From positions 557,077 to 621,076 of the forward strand of contig JANQAK010000006.1 in the NCBI GenBank assembly GCA_024707075.1: a stretch of DNA of 64,000 nt, written 5' to 3'. Below are positions 47,758 to 55,771 of this stretch, one piece after another. Positions within the stretch are counted from its first letter, which is position 1, and each line of letters starts with the position of its first letter. The position numbers were made by a program, and so were the translations under genes. Below the pieces are notes generated by a model that did not search any database, was not told the DNA's origin, and was given only the letters and a program-made list of their open reading frames with translations. Origin of the DNA: Afipia sp. (lineage in GTDB: Bacteria > Pseudomonadota > Alphaproteobacteria > Rhizobiales > Xanthobacteraceae).

Positions 47758-48063
47758 ATGACCAAAGACAAACGTGGCGCGTCTCGTGTGAATTTCGAGC
47801 GCGGAGTTACTGTTCGAATCCTGGCCATCGACGGAGCCTGGCAACGCGAATGCGAGATGCTCGATGTTTCGCAGAGCGGAGTGCTGTTGCGCATCGCGGG
47901 CGGCGTGGCAGGGTTGGAACTTCGGGAGTTTTTTCTGGTTCTGTCCTCGGTCGGAACGGCGCACCGCCGTTGCGCACTGGCATGGATCGATGGCGACCGG
48001 CTGGGCGCAAGTTTCATCAAGGACGACGCCAAGCCGAAGAAATTTGCTGTCTTGAAACGATGA
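47758..48063 (+). CDS. PilZ-domain protein (101 aa)
   Basis: The PilZ motifs RGASR (R6, R10) and DVSQSG (36-41) match the cyclic di-GMP binding pattern RxxxR and (D/N)xSxxG. It is a close paralog of the PilZ protein at 61143 (FERGV, LREFFLVLSS, G.AHRRC). A single-domain receptor. The start at 47758 keeps the RxxxR near the N-terminus as in the paralog. Confidence 0.85.
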   Translation: MTKDKRGASRVNFERGVTVRILAIDGAWQRECEMLDVSQSGVLLRIAGGVAGLELREFFLVLSSVGTAHRRCALAWIDGDRLGASFIKDDAKPKKFAVLKR

Positions 48064-48091
48064 GGATGCGCTTTCCGGCAGGCCGAAGCCG

Positions 48092-49084
48092 CTAGCTGCA
48101 ATTCGTCACCTGACTGGAGCAGAGCCGGCGCCACCAGCCGCGCACGCCGTCATGGCTTTCGACCAGCGCCCAGTAGCCGCTGCATGCAAGAATTTTCTTC
48201 GGGCCGCCATCGGCGCTGATCTCGCCGCCAAAACTATTTTTCGCCGGCGTCCATTTGGCGTCGGTATGCGGCGCCTGAAAAAGCCCACCCATGCGGGTGT
48301 CGCCATTGGCATATTGCGCGCCGACCTTGTTGGCGGAGACCCAGCCGCGCCCGGCATAGGGTTTTGGGTGATTGCGCGGATAGGCGTCGCCCTCGTAGTC
48401 CTTGCCCGGCGGCTGCGCGCCTTCGATCAGGAACCAGCCGTCCCTGAATCCGATGATGGAGAATTCCGTCAGCCAGCCGCCCTCGGGAAAGTTTTCGCTT
48501 TTGGTCTTGAACCTGTAGGGCGGAGGCAGCGCGCCTAGCACTTTCGATTTCGTGTCCGGCCCGGCGCGGACATTCAGTCCCTTCGGGTCCTTGTCCTCAG
48601 ACCAGCCGCGCAGGTCGCACGGCATGGTGCCGGCGCGCAGCGACTTTGCCTTCGCCAGCAGTTCGGCGTTGAGCTTGTCGTAGTCGCTTTCGTCGCGCGC
48701 GGCGCTGATGACATGCTCGATCGCGCCCGCCAGCTTGGTGTCGCGCGGGCGCAGTTCGCCGGAGACGGCTTTGAGCCTGCCGTCCGCGCGGGAGAGCGTC
48801 ACCACCAGCATGTGCCCGGCGTCGAATGCGCTGGCCGGGGTTTTCGGATCGTTCGCGCTCCTGGGATAGGCGGCGATAATGCCGGTGAGCGTTTTCGCGT
48901 CGGTCGGATCGGTGCTGTCGACGCCGAAGCCCGCGCCCGCCACGTAGCCCTCCGGCATGAAGGGAAGCGCGCTTGCGACCCAGTCGGGCTGTGCGGGCGG
49001 CGGCGTGACCGGCTGGGCCATTGCCGAGGCGGTGGTGAAAAAAGCAATCAGGAAAACGGCAAACCGCATCATGAGCGGAGTCAT
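48092..49084 (-). CDS. Hypothetical secreted SH3-like protein
   Basis: This protein of about 330 residues has a signal peptide (FAVFLIAFFTTASAMA). A bacterial SH3-like segment (DPKGLNVRAGPDTKSKVLGA) lies in the middle, with C-terminal Cys pairs (ILACSGYWAL, RLCSSQVTNC). It may bind the cell wall. Starts at 49084 or at Met residues 13-14 are possible. Function unknown. Confidence 0.7.
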   Translation of the reverse strand: MTPLMMRFAVFLIAFFTTASAMAQPVTPPPAQPDWVASALPFMPEGYVAGAGFGVDSTDPTDAKTLTGIIAAYPRSANDPKTPASAFDAGHMLVVTLSRADGRLKAVSGELRPRDTKLAGAIEHVISAARDESDYDKLNAELLAKAKSLRAGTMPCDLRGWSEDKDPKGLNVRAGPDTKSKVLGALPPPYRFKTKSENFPEGGWLTEFSIIGFRDGWFLIEGAQPPGKDYEGDAYPRNHPKPYAGRGWVSANKVGAQYANGDTRMGGLFQAPHTDAKWTPAKNSFGGEISADGGPKKILACSGYWALVESHDGVRGWWRRLCSSQVTNCS

Positions 49085-49118
49085 ACGGTCCGCCGCCCGG
49101 TTCGACAAGCAGCGGCGT

Positions 49119-49673
49119 TCAGGCGGAGGCCGCGGCGCGCAGCTTCCGTGTGATGGCGAGACGGAAGACGACGTACTGGATTGCGAAGGCGAGAATCTTG
49201 GCGCCCATGGCGATCACCGTGACGTAGAACGCCCACAATTTGACGTCGCCGGTCATGGCAAAAGCAATGACGCCCAAGCCGAGCACGAACATCAGCGCAG
49301 CCCAGGCGTAGCCTGCGGCGGTGACGAGGTGAGGGATGTTGTCGCGCACGATCTCCGGCAAGTAGCGCAGCATCCAGTTCTTGCGCAGCATGATCGCGCC
49401 GATGGCGAAATGCGCGATGCTCGGCTTGATGAGAACGAAGCGCGGATCTTTCGTCAGCAGCGTCGCGCCGCCGAGCACGATGACGAGCGCGAGGCTCGCC
49501 CACGTCATCACGTCGAGCGTCTGCCGCTTGATGCGGGCGAGAATGAATTGCCCGATCCCGCCTGCGATGGCGACGCCGGTCGCAATCAGAATGTCGCCGC
49601 TCGCGGCGTAGACCGCGAGGAAGACGATGGTGGAAAAGAAATCGACAAAGAGCTTTTGAAAGACAACAGCCAT
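49119..49673 (-). CDS. Septation protein A (YciB/IspA)-like membrane protein
   Basis: This 184-residue multi-pass protein starts MAVVFQKLFVDFFSTIVFLA and resembles intracellular septation protein A (ISPZ family): GIGQFILARIKRQTLDVMTW, ALVIVLGGATLLTKDPRFVL, KPSIAHFAIGAIML. It lies last in a row of three related membrane genes that diverge from a TetR gene. The ATG at 49673 is chosen because relatives start with MAVVFQK-like text. Confidence 0.7.
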   Translation of the reverse strand: MAVVFQKLFVDFFSTIVFLAVYAASGDILIATGVAIAGGIGQFILARIKRQTLDVMTWASLALVIVLGGATLLTKDPRFVLIKPSIAHFAIGAIMLRKNWMLRYLPEIVRDNIPHLVTAAGYAWAALMFVLGLGVIAFAMTGDVKLWAFYVTVIAMGAKILAFAIQYVVFRLAITRKLRAAASA

Positions 49674-49683
49674 GCGACGACTG

Positions 49684-50061
49684 TCACACGCGGCGACCGG
49701 CGGGAGCAAGCGCCTTGGGCGCTTCGCGGAACGGCACGCGCATGGCGCGCGCGGGATCCGCGGGCTTCAGTGCGCTGCAATGACAATTTGGTTGTGCCGT
49801 GTTGGCCTGCGTCGCTTCCATCGCGGTGAAGGTGTTTTCACCCTGGAGGCTCAGGCCGGTGAGGGCGAGGACGATGGCGAGGCTGGCCCAGATCGACAGG
49901 CCGGGATTGATCTTCGCGCTGCGGCTCAGGACGAACTGCGCGACCGCGATAAGGAAGGCGGCGGCCGCCGCGATCAGGATGTCGCCGATGAGGAAGAACG
50001 CCGCGAAAAAGACGGCGGTGGAGAGGAAGCCCAGAAGGGCCTTGGAAAGTGCGCGGGCCAT
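49684..50061 (-). CDS. Septation protein A-like membrane protein, short
   Basis: This 125-residue protein is similar to the N-terminal half of its downstream neighbour (LLGFLSTAVFFAAFFLIGD, then AQFVLSRSAKINPGLSIW), with a hydrophilic tail of about 45 residues instead of the rest. It could be a shortened paralog. The next gene starts 10 bp downstream. Confidence 0.6.
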   Translation of the reverse strand: MARALSKALLGFLSTAVFFAAFFLIGDILIAAAAAFLIAVAQFVLSRSAKINPGLSIWASLAIVLALTGLSLQGENTFTAMEATQANTAQPNCHCSALKPADPARAMRVPFREAPKALAPAGRRV

Positions 50062-50104
50062 TGGCGGCTCCTTGAGTGTCGGTGTCCGTGGATCGTAGGG
50101 ACGA

Positions 50105-50674
50105 TCAGGCGGCGGCCGTGTTGGCGCTTGCCGTGATCGCGGCGCGAACGTGCTTCGGATACCATTGGGTGAAATAGGTGGCGCTGTTGCGGGCCGCGAA
50201 GGCGATGGCGGCGCAGACCCACAGCGGCATGCTTGGCAGATAGATCGAGACGATGTCCGCGACCAGCATCAGGACGAAGGCGGCGCTCCACACCCAGGTC
50301 AGGATGTAGTTGGTCCGGATGAAGCGGGGCTGGCTGTGCACCTCGGCGTCCGTCACTTCGCGGGCATACTGAATGGTGAAGGGCTTGCGGATCGCGATGG
50401 AGCCGAGCGCGATGGCCAGCACGCCGGTGTCAACGATCAGGCGGATGGTGGTCGGGCTGAGTTCGTTTTTGGAAAGCAGGTGATAGCCGCAGAGCGTGAC
50501 GAACAGGATCATCGCGCCGGTGGAGAGCATTTTCAGCGAGCGGCCCTTGACCAGATCCCATCCGACCAGCCCGAAACCGATGGCGGCGGCCACCGCGAGG
50601 CTCAGTTTCACCGTGGTCAGCATCGTCAGCGTGGCGAAGGCGGCGAACGGAGCCAGGATGAGGAACATGGTCAT
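50105..50674 (-). CDS. Hypothetical membrane protein (ISPZ-like cluster)
   Basis: This 189-residue protein has about five membrane helices (FLILAPFAAFATLTML, KLSLAVAAAIGFGLVGWDLV, GVLAIALGSIAIRKPFTIQY). It resembles its two neighbours in size and pattern. It is the first gene of the three-gene group, directly under the divergent TetR promoter region. Confidence 0.65.
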   Translation of the reverse strand: MTMFLILAPFAAFATLTMLTTVKLSLAVAAAIGFGLVGWDLVKGRSLKMLSTGAMILFVTLCGYHLLSKNELSPTTIRLIVDTGVLAIALGSIAIRKPFTIQYAREVTDAEVHSQPRFIRTNYILTWVWSAAFVLMLVADIVSIYLPSMPLWVCAAIAFAARNSATYFTQWYPKHVRAAITASANTAAA

Positions 50675-50693
50675 GCGAGCTTCTCGCGGTAAA

Positions 50694-50780
50694 TATCTTG
50701 ACGTTGTAAAGATGCATTTAGGTGACCCGGCCGGGGGTCGTCAAGCGAAATCTTGACAGCGTCAAAATGCATACCTAAAT
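50694..50780. promoter_or_regulatory. Paired candidate TetR operators between the divergent genes
   Basis: ATCTTGACGTTGTAAAGATG (from 50694) and ATCTTGACAGCGTCAAAATG (from 50750) are direct repeats 56 bp apart. Each contains an inverted core TTGAC-N3-GT(C/A)AA and a following GCAT. AGGTGACCC lies after the first and TACCTAAAT after the second. Such paired sites usually bind a TetR dimer and control both directions. Confidence 0.5.
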
Positions 50781-50787
50781 TGCGTCC

Positions 50788-51537
50788 ATGTCCAACCCGG
50801 GCGCAACCAAGCTGGCGAACCGCTCCAAAGCCTCTCTGGAGGCGAAGAAACCCGTTGTGGCGGGCAAGAAGGGCGTTTCTGCGCCGAAAAAGCCGCCAGC
50901 CGCCGTCAAGACCGCACATAAATCTGACCGCGAAACGCCCTATCATCACGGCGATTTGCACGAGGCATTGCTCCAGGCCGCCAAGCGCGTGGCCGAGCGC
51001 GAGGGGCTGAACGGCCTGACGCTGCGGGCTGTGGCGCGGGAGGCCGGCGTGTCACATGCCGCGCCGGCGCATCATTTTGGCGACGTCACCGGGCTGCTCA
51101 GCGAATTGGCGGCGATCGGTTTCCAGAAATTCTCGGCGGCGCTCGGCCAGGCGGTCTGCAATGCCAGTTCGACAGGCAACGAGGCGCAGGCCAGGGCCAA
51201 CGCCTATGTGGCCTTCGCGCGCGACAATCCCTGCATGTTCCAGTTGATGTTTCGCGCCGAGCGGCTCGATCACGACCGGCCGATGCTGCACGAGGCGTCC
51301 AAGACGGCCTTTGCCAAACTCGCCGGCATCGTCGCCGCCCAGCGCAACGAAGAACTCGCGCTGGATCATCTGACCCTGCCGCAGGCCGCCGGCATTGCGC
51401 GGATCTGGTCGCTGGTGCATGGCTTTGCCATGTTGCATCTCGACGGACGGCTACAGCACATCCTGGATGCCGCTCCCGGTGTTACCGAGGAAATGCTGCT
51501 GGCGGCGATGTTGAAGCCGGATAGCCCGGCGAAGTAG
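50788..51537 (+). CDS. TetR-family regulator of the septation-like cluster
   Basis: This 249-residue protein has an N-terminal Lys/Ala-rich tail of about 45 residues (before RETPYHHGDLHE), then a TetR HTH (LTLRAVAREAGVSHAAPAHH) and a C-terminal TetR ligand domain (VAFARDNPCMFQLMFRAERL). It diverges from the three ISPZ-like genes and probably represses them. The ATG at 50788 follows a weak RBS. Confidence 0.85.
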   Translation: MSNPGATKLANRSKASLEAKKPVVAGKKGVSAPKKPPAAVKTAHKSDRETPYHHGDLHEALLQAAKRVAEREGLNGLTLRAVAREAGVSHAAPAHHFGDVTGLLSELAAIGFQKFSAALGQAVCNASSTGNEAQARANAYVAFARDNPCMFQLMFRAERLDHDRPMLHEASKTAFAKLAGIVAAQRNEELALDHLTLPQAAGIARIWSLVHGFAMLHLDGRLQHILDAAPGVTEEMLLAAMLKPDSPAK

Positions 51538-51547
51538 CTCTGGATAT

Positions 51548-52177
51548 TTACGGCCGCGCCAGTTCCACAGCCCGCCCGCTATTGCCGATCACCTTCACCT
51601 TGTCGGTGCCGCATCTGAAATCGCGGGCGATGGTGTCCGCCGCCTCGCGGGCCAGATCATTGGCATCGGGATTGGCCTTCACATCCACATAGGCGACCCG
51701 GCAAACGGGTCCCGGTGACAATCGCGTCACCACCAAAAGCTGCTTGGCGATGGGGCGGCCATCTTTGCCCTCATCCTCGATGTCGGCGATGCGCCAGCGC
51801 TGGATCATGGCGAACGGCGGCTTGTCCTTGCCGGGCAGCCGCCATTCGATGGCGGGCATCGCGGAATTGAACGGGCCGAACCGCTCCTGCGCGGCGGGTT
51901 CATTTGCGGCGGCGTTGCCACTGCGTCCCACCGACACCGTTTCGCGCAGGTCGCCTTCGCTCACCACCACAACGAGTCCCGCAGGTCCCCGGCATACCCG
52001 CGTGCCACCGCCGTCGTCGGCGGTGCCGGCTTCGACGATCCGGCAATCCTTCTGCGCGGTTGACGTATAGATGCTGATATTTTGGGCCGTCTGCGCCGCC
52101 GCAGCGCCGCTAACGCCGATGGCAGCGCAGGCGAGGGCGAAAGCCGCCTTGAAAATACGTCGGGACAGGCCGGGCAT
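51548..52177 (-). CDS. Hypothetical secreted protein
   Basis: This product of about 209 residues from the ATG at 52177 has a signal peptide (RRIFKAAFALACAAIGVSG, cleaved near AAAAQ). The mature part has Cys in KDCRIVEAG, RVCRGPAG, PVCRVAYVD and DFRCGTD, all conserved-looking. Starting at 52273 adds 32 residues that do not look like a signal peptide. Function unknown. Confidence 0.65.
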   Translation of the reverse strand: MPGLSRRIFKAAFALACAAIGVSGAAAAQTAQNISIYTSTAQKDCRIVEAGTADDGGGTRVCRGPAGLVVVVSEGDLRETVSVGRSGNAAANEPAAQERFGPFNSAMPAIEWRLPGKDKPPFAMIQRWRIADIEDEGKDGRPIAKQLLVVTRLSPGPVCRVAYVDVKANPDANDLAREAADTIARDFRCGTDKVKVIGNSGRAVELARP

Positions 52178-52361
52178 GAACTGGAACCGATTTTGCAAGG
52201 CTTTGTTGTCGGATGGTCCGCCATTTGTCGCATCAGGCGTGTGGATCGTTCGACTGTTCTGCGTGAAAAGCATGTCAAGACGCGCGGAATCGCATTAGAA
52301 GCACTGTCAACAAGCCTTTGTGCCCCGTTCAGTCGTCCCTCGTTTCGTTCTGTAGTGAGCC

Positions 52362-53075
52362 ATGCCCGCCATCCCGTCCAGCAAGCCTTATCGCATCGGC
52401 CGCTCCAAGACCGGCCTTGGTCTCTTCGCCACCCAGAAGATCAAGAAGGGCACCAAGATCATCCGCTATTTCGGGCCGATGCTCGATCTGAAGAACAAGA
52501 AGCACGACGACATCGACAACAAATACCTGTTCGAGATCAACAATCGCTGGACCATCGACGGCTCGGTCCGCAAGAACATCGCCCGCTATATCAATCACGC
52601 CTGCCGCCCGAACGCCGAGTCCGACGTTAACTCGCGCAAGCGCAAGGTCGTGATCCGCGCCATCAAGACCATCCAGCCGGGCGAGGAAATCAACTACGAT
52701 TACGGCACCGACTACTTCAAGATTTTCCTGAAGCCGATCGGCTGCAAGTGCGATCACTGCGAGAAGAAGCGGGCAAAGAAACGCGCCGAGGCGCGCGCTG
52801 AAAAGCTGCGGCTGAAACTGAAGGCCGAGAAGAAAGCCGCCAAACAGGCGGAGAAGCAGGCTCCGAAGTCCGGCAAGAAGGCCTCGAAAGCCGTCGTCAA
52901 GGCGTCGAAGTCCAAAGCCGCATCGAAGCGCAAGGCCGGGCTTGGCAGTGCCAACGCCGGTCCGCATGCGCGCGGCACCGGCAAGCCGACCAAGACCAAG
53001 TCGTCGCGGACCCGGCCGCTGTCCCGTGTGCAGCCGAAAGGCCCGGATCTTGCGACCCGGGCGTCATCGACCTGA
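52362..53075 (+). CDS. SET-domain protein lysine methyltransferase with Lys-rich tail
   Basis: A compact SET domain occupies residues about 1-127: SAM-binding GRSKTGLGLFA (13-23), NHxCxPN (N78-H79, C81), GEEINYDYG (107-115, with catalytic-type Tyr) and a post-SET cysteine cluster C128-x-C130-x2-C133. A very basic tail (about 135-237, many Lys/Ala with AKK and KASK repeats) follows, like histone H1 or AlgP tails, and may bind DNA or RNA. The substrate is unknown. Bacterial SET proteins often methylate ribosomal or nucleoid proteins. Single gene. Confidence 0.85.
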   Translation: MPAIPSSKPYRIGRSKTGLGLFATQKIKKGTKIIRYFGPMLDLKNKKHDDIDNKYLFEINNRWTIDGSVRKNIARYINHACRPNAESDVNSRKRKVVIRAIKTIQPGEEINYDYGTDYFKIFLKPIGCKCDHCEKKRAKKRAEARAEKLRLKLKAEKKAAKQAEKQAPKSGKKASKAVVKASKSKAASKRKAGLGSANAGPHARGTGKPTKTKSSRTRPLSRVQPKGPDLATRASST

Positions 53076-53227
53076 CATCTTGTTAGCGCGCCGGATCAGC
53101 ACCACGCCGGCGATCAGGAAACCTGCGCCGATTCCTTCTTGCGTTGGGCTTCTCTCATTGAAGCCCAACGGCTATCGCTGGTCGCGCCGCCTTTGCGCGA
53201 AAAGGACAAAGGCGGTGCGAGAAAGCC

Positions 53228-53404
53228 TCAGAGTCCCTTGAACAGGTTCCCGGCGAGCAGCAGCAGATAGCTGATCCCGAGCGTCGCGAAGCCGTGGCCG
53301 CTGATGTAGGGGATTTTCACACCCGCATAGACCGACAGCGCGGCGAAGATGGCGAGAATGAGGGACAGCAGGAAAATCGGAAAAGTAGGCGCGCTGAGAT
53401 GCAT
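53228..53404 (-). CDS. Small membrane protein (58 aa)
   Basis: The ATG at 53404 follows AAGGACCGATC. The 58-residue protein has two hydrophobic helices (FPIFLLSLILAIFAALSVYA and FATLGISYLLLLAGNL) with YISGHG between. Upstream in-frame starts add repeat-like text. Function unknown. Confidence 0.7.
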   Translation of the reverse strand: MHLSAPTFPIFLLSLILAIFAALSVYAGVKIPYISGHGFATLGISYLLLLAGNLFKGL

Positions 53405-53546
53405 GATCGGTCCTTTGTGAATCCATCGGGTTGCCGGGGGATTCAAGCCAGTGCGCGCAACATGTTGCAAGGCCGACGCAGCCGATCACTGTGGATGAAT
53501 GCCGGGCGGACATGATGTCACGCCCGGCGCGTGTGTCGGATTCGGG

Positions 53547-53951
53547 TCAGTGCGCCACGACGTCGCCCGCGGCGCTCCTGCGCAGTCCGATGAATTGCAG
53601 TTCGGCGAACACGCCCACCGCGACGGCCTGCATCACAATCAAGGCCTGGCCGAACAGATTCGGCGACATCCAGCCGCTGGCGAGCAGCGCAATGCTGTCG
53701 AGGGCCCAGATCGCGTTGACGGCGATCACGGCCCACACGGCGGCCTTCGCCATCGTGGGGCGCGTACCGAGATAACCCACGAGTGCGGCGTAGATCACCA
53801 GCACGAACCCGGTGTTGCGCAGGAACACCTCGGGAAGATTGGTCAGCGAAGCAAACAGGCTTGCGCCGAACACGAACATCAAGGCGGCGACGCCACTGAA
53901 GATCGCGTCAGCCTGCAGGGCGCGGCGAAGAAACAGAGAGGGATGGATCAT
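53547..53951 (-). CDS. Hypothetical membrane protein (134 aa)
   Basis: This protein has about four membrane helices (ADAIFSGVAALMFVFGASLF, FVLVIYAALVGYLG, AAVWAVIAVNAIWALDSIAL). AGGAGACCCGAC precedes the ATG. It diverges from the MmyB-type regulator, with a perfect palindrome between them, and is a likely target of that regulator. Confidence 0.7.
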   Translation of the reverse strand: MIHPSLFLRRALQADAIFSGVAALMFVFGASLFASLTNLPEVFLRNTGFVLVIYAALVGYLGTRPTMAKAAVWAVIAVNAIWALDSIALLASGWMSPNLFGQALIVMQAVAVGVFAELQFIGLRRSAAGDVVAH

Positions 53952-54029
53952 GTCGGGTCTCCTTGTGGGTTGATGGATCAGATTCCAGAGCGGCGATGCG
54001 AAGGATGATCCGGCCCGGGCCGCAGATCG

Positions 54030-54046
54030 ATTACCTGGCAGGTAAT
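54030..54046. promoter_or_regulatory. Perfect operator palindrome ATTACCTGGCAGGTAAT
   Basis: Two exact 7-bp arms (ATTACCT/AGGTAAT) around GGC lie between the membrane gene and the XRE regulator. TTACCT-N3-AGGTAA is the known type of operator for XRE/MmyB regulators of this class. Confidence 0.65.
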
Positions 54047-54080
54047 GGAACGCACGATTTCTGCATGGTAGGTTTGGCCC

Positions 54081-54920
54081 ATGATGAACGCACAGTCTTC
54101 GGCGCGCCGCGCCGTCAAGCCGTCCGCCAAGGCCTCATCTACATTCGGCGATCATTTGCGCGAATGGCGGCAGCGCCGCCGTCTCAGCCAGCTCGATCTT
54201 GCGGGCGATGCGGAGATTTCCGCGCGGCATTTGAGCTTTGTCGAGACCGGCCGCGCCGCGCCGTCGCGCGAGATGGTGCTCCGCCTTGCGGAACGGCTCG
54301 ATGTGCCGCTGCGCGAGCGCAACGTGCTGCTTGTCGCCGCCGGGTTTGCCCCTGCATTTCCCAATCGCTCGCTCGATGATCCGGCGCTGGCTGCCGCGCG
54401 TCAGGCGATGGACACCATTCTGAAGGCGCACGAGCCTTATCCCGCGCTCGCGGTGGACCGGCACTGGAATCTCGTTTCGGCGAACCGGATGGTCGCGCCG
54501 CTGCTCGCCGGCGTTGCGCCGTCATTGCTGGCGCCGCCGCTCAACGTGATGCGCCTCAGCTTCCATCCGGAAGGTCTTGCACCGCGCACGGCCAATCTTG
54601 CCGAATGGTGCGCGCATCTGCTGGAACGGTTGCATCGCCAGTGCGAGACCACCGCCGATCCGGTTCTGATCGCGCTCCACGACGAACTGAAAACCTATCC
54701 GGTTCCGGCGCGAAAGACCCCGCACCTCGTGGGCGCGGAGAGTCTGGCCGTGCCGTTCCAGATGCGGATGGGCGACGACGTGCTGAGCTTCATCTCAACG
54801 ACGATGGTGTTCGGCACGGCGCTCGACGTCACGCTGTCCGAACTGGCGCTGGAGACGTTCTTCCCGGCGGATGACAGGACGACGGCGGTCCTGCATCAGA
54901 TGGCGAAAGAGCTGGGGTAG
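54081..54920 (+). CDS. XRE regulator with MmyB-like ligand domain
   Basis: This 279-residue protein has an N-terminal XRE helix-turn-helix (FGDHLREWRQRRRLSQLDLA, then ARHLSFVETGRAAPSREMVL) and a C-terminal MmyB-like domain (about 105-275), ending LALETFFPADDRTTAVLHQM. MmyB-type regulators may sense fatty acids. It likely binds the palindrome upstream and controls both itself and the divergent membrane gene. The next gene (dsbA-like) starts 64 bp after its end. Confidence 0.88.
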   Translation: MMNAQSSARRAVKPSAKASSTFGDHLREWRQRRRLSQLDLAGDAEISARHLSFVETGRAAPSREMVLRLAERLDVPLRERNVLLVAAGFAPAFPNRSLDDPALAAARQAMDTILKAHEPYPALAVDRHWNLVSANRMVAPLLAGVAPSLLAPPLNVMRLSFHPEGLAPRTANLAEWCAHLLERLHRQCETTADPVLIALHDELKTYPVPARKTPHLVGAESLAVPFQMRMGDDVLSFISTTMVFGTALDVTLSELALETFFPADDRTTAVLHQMAKELG

Positions 54921-54984
54921 GCGGCTTGCCTCGTCCCGCAGCGACCCTTATTTGTGGACCACATTCCCGCGCGAGGACGCCGCC

Positions 54985-55644
54985 ATGAGCACCCTGAAGC
55001 CGCTGCAAATCGACATCGTCTCCGACGTGGTGTGCCCGTGGTGCTATATCGGCAAGAAGCGCATCGAGGATGCGCTGGCGCTCGCCAGCGACGTGCCGGT
55101 CGAGGTTCACTGGCGGCCGTTCTTCCTCAATCCGTGGGTGCCGCGCGAAGGTATTTCGCGAGATGAGTATCTGACAAAGAAATTCGGCTCGCCGGAAGCC
55201 TACAAGAATATTGCGGGGCGTGTGGTCGCCGCGGCGGCGGACGAGGGGCTCGAATACAATTCGGACCGCGTGAAGCGCCAGCCCAACACCATCGACTGTC
55301 ATCGCCTGATCCACTGGGCCGACGCCGAGGGCAAGGCAGCGCAGATGAAGCAGCGGCTGATGGAGCTTTATTTCCGCGACGGCGGCGATCTCACCAGCAC
55401 GGATGTTCTGGCGCAGGCCGCAGCCGATATCGGCATGGACGCGGACAGCGTGCGCCAGCGCCTCGCCACCGACGAGGATGTCGGCCTGATTTCAGCGCTG
55501 GCGCAGGATGCATCGGAGAAGGGCATCTCCGGCGTGCCGACGTTTGTATTCGCGCAAAAGTATGCCGTCTCCGGCGCGCAGCCCGCCGAACAGCTTGCCC
55601 GCGCAATCCGGCAGATCTCGGCGGAGATCAATCAGGCGGCGTGA
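54985..55644 (+). CDS. DsbA-family oxidoreductase (FrnE/2-hydroxychromene-2-carboxylate isomerase type)
   Basis: This 219-residue DsbA-like protein has a CPWC motif (C17, C20) at the N-terminus of a thioredoxin fold and a helical insert, ending SGVPTFVFAQKYAVSGAQPA with the cis-Pro segment GVPTFV. No signal peptide, so cytoplasmic (FrnE-like). Probably co-transcribed with the MmyB gene. Confidence 0.88.
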   Translation: MSTLKPLQIDIVSDVVCPWCYIGKKRIEDALALASDVPVEVHWRPFFLNPWVPREGISRDEYLTKKFGSPEAYKNIAGRVVAAAADEGLEYNSDRVKRQPNTIDCHRLIHWADAEGKAAQMKQRLMELYFRDGGDLTSTDVLAQAAADIGMDADSVRQRLATDEDVGLISALAQDASEKGISGVPTFVFAQKYAVSGAQPAEQLARAIRQISAEINQAA

Positions 55645-55654
55645 ATCCTCAACG

Positions 55655-55770
55655 CGTCATTCCGGGATGCGCCTTCCTTGGCGCAGGCCCGGAATCCATC
55701 CTTGCCTTCTGAAGGCTGTGGATTCAGGTTCGCTCGCTGCGCTCGCGCCCCGGAATGACCAGCAACAGAC
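55655..55770. repeat. Palindromic repeat (CATTCCGGG family)
   Basis: CGTCATTCCGGGATGCGC with GGCCCGGAATCCA, then a mirrored GCGCCCCGGAATGAC. Same family as at 39760-39885. Confidence 0.7.
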
Positions 55771-55771
55771 G

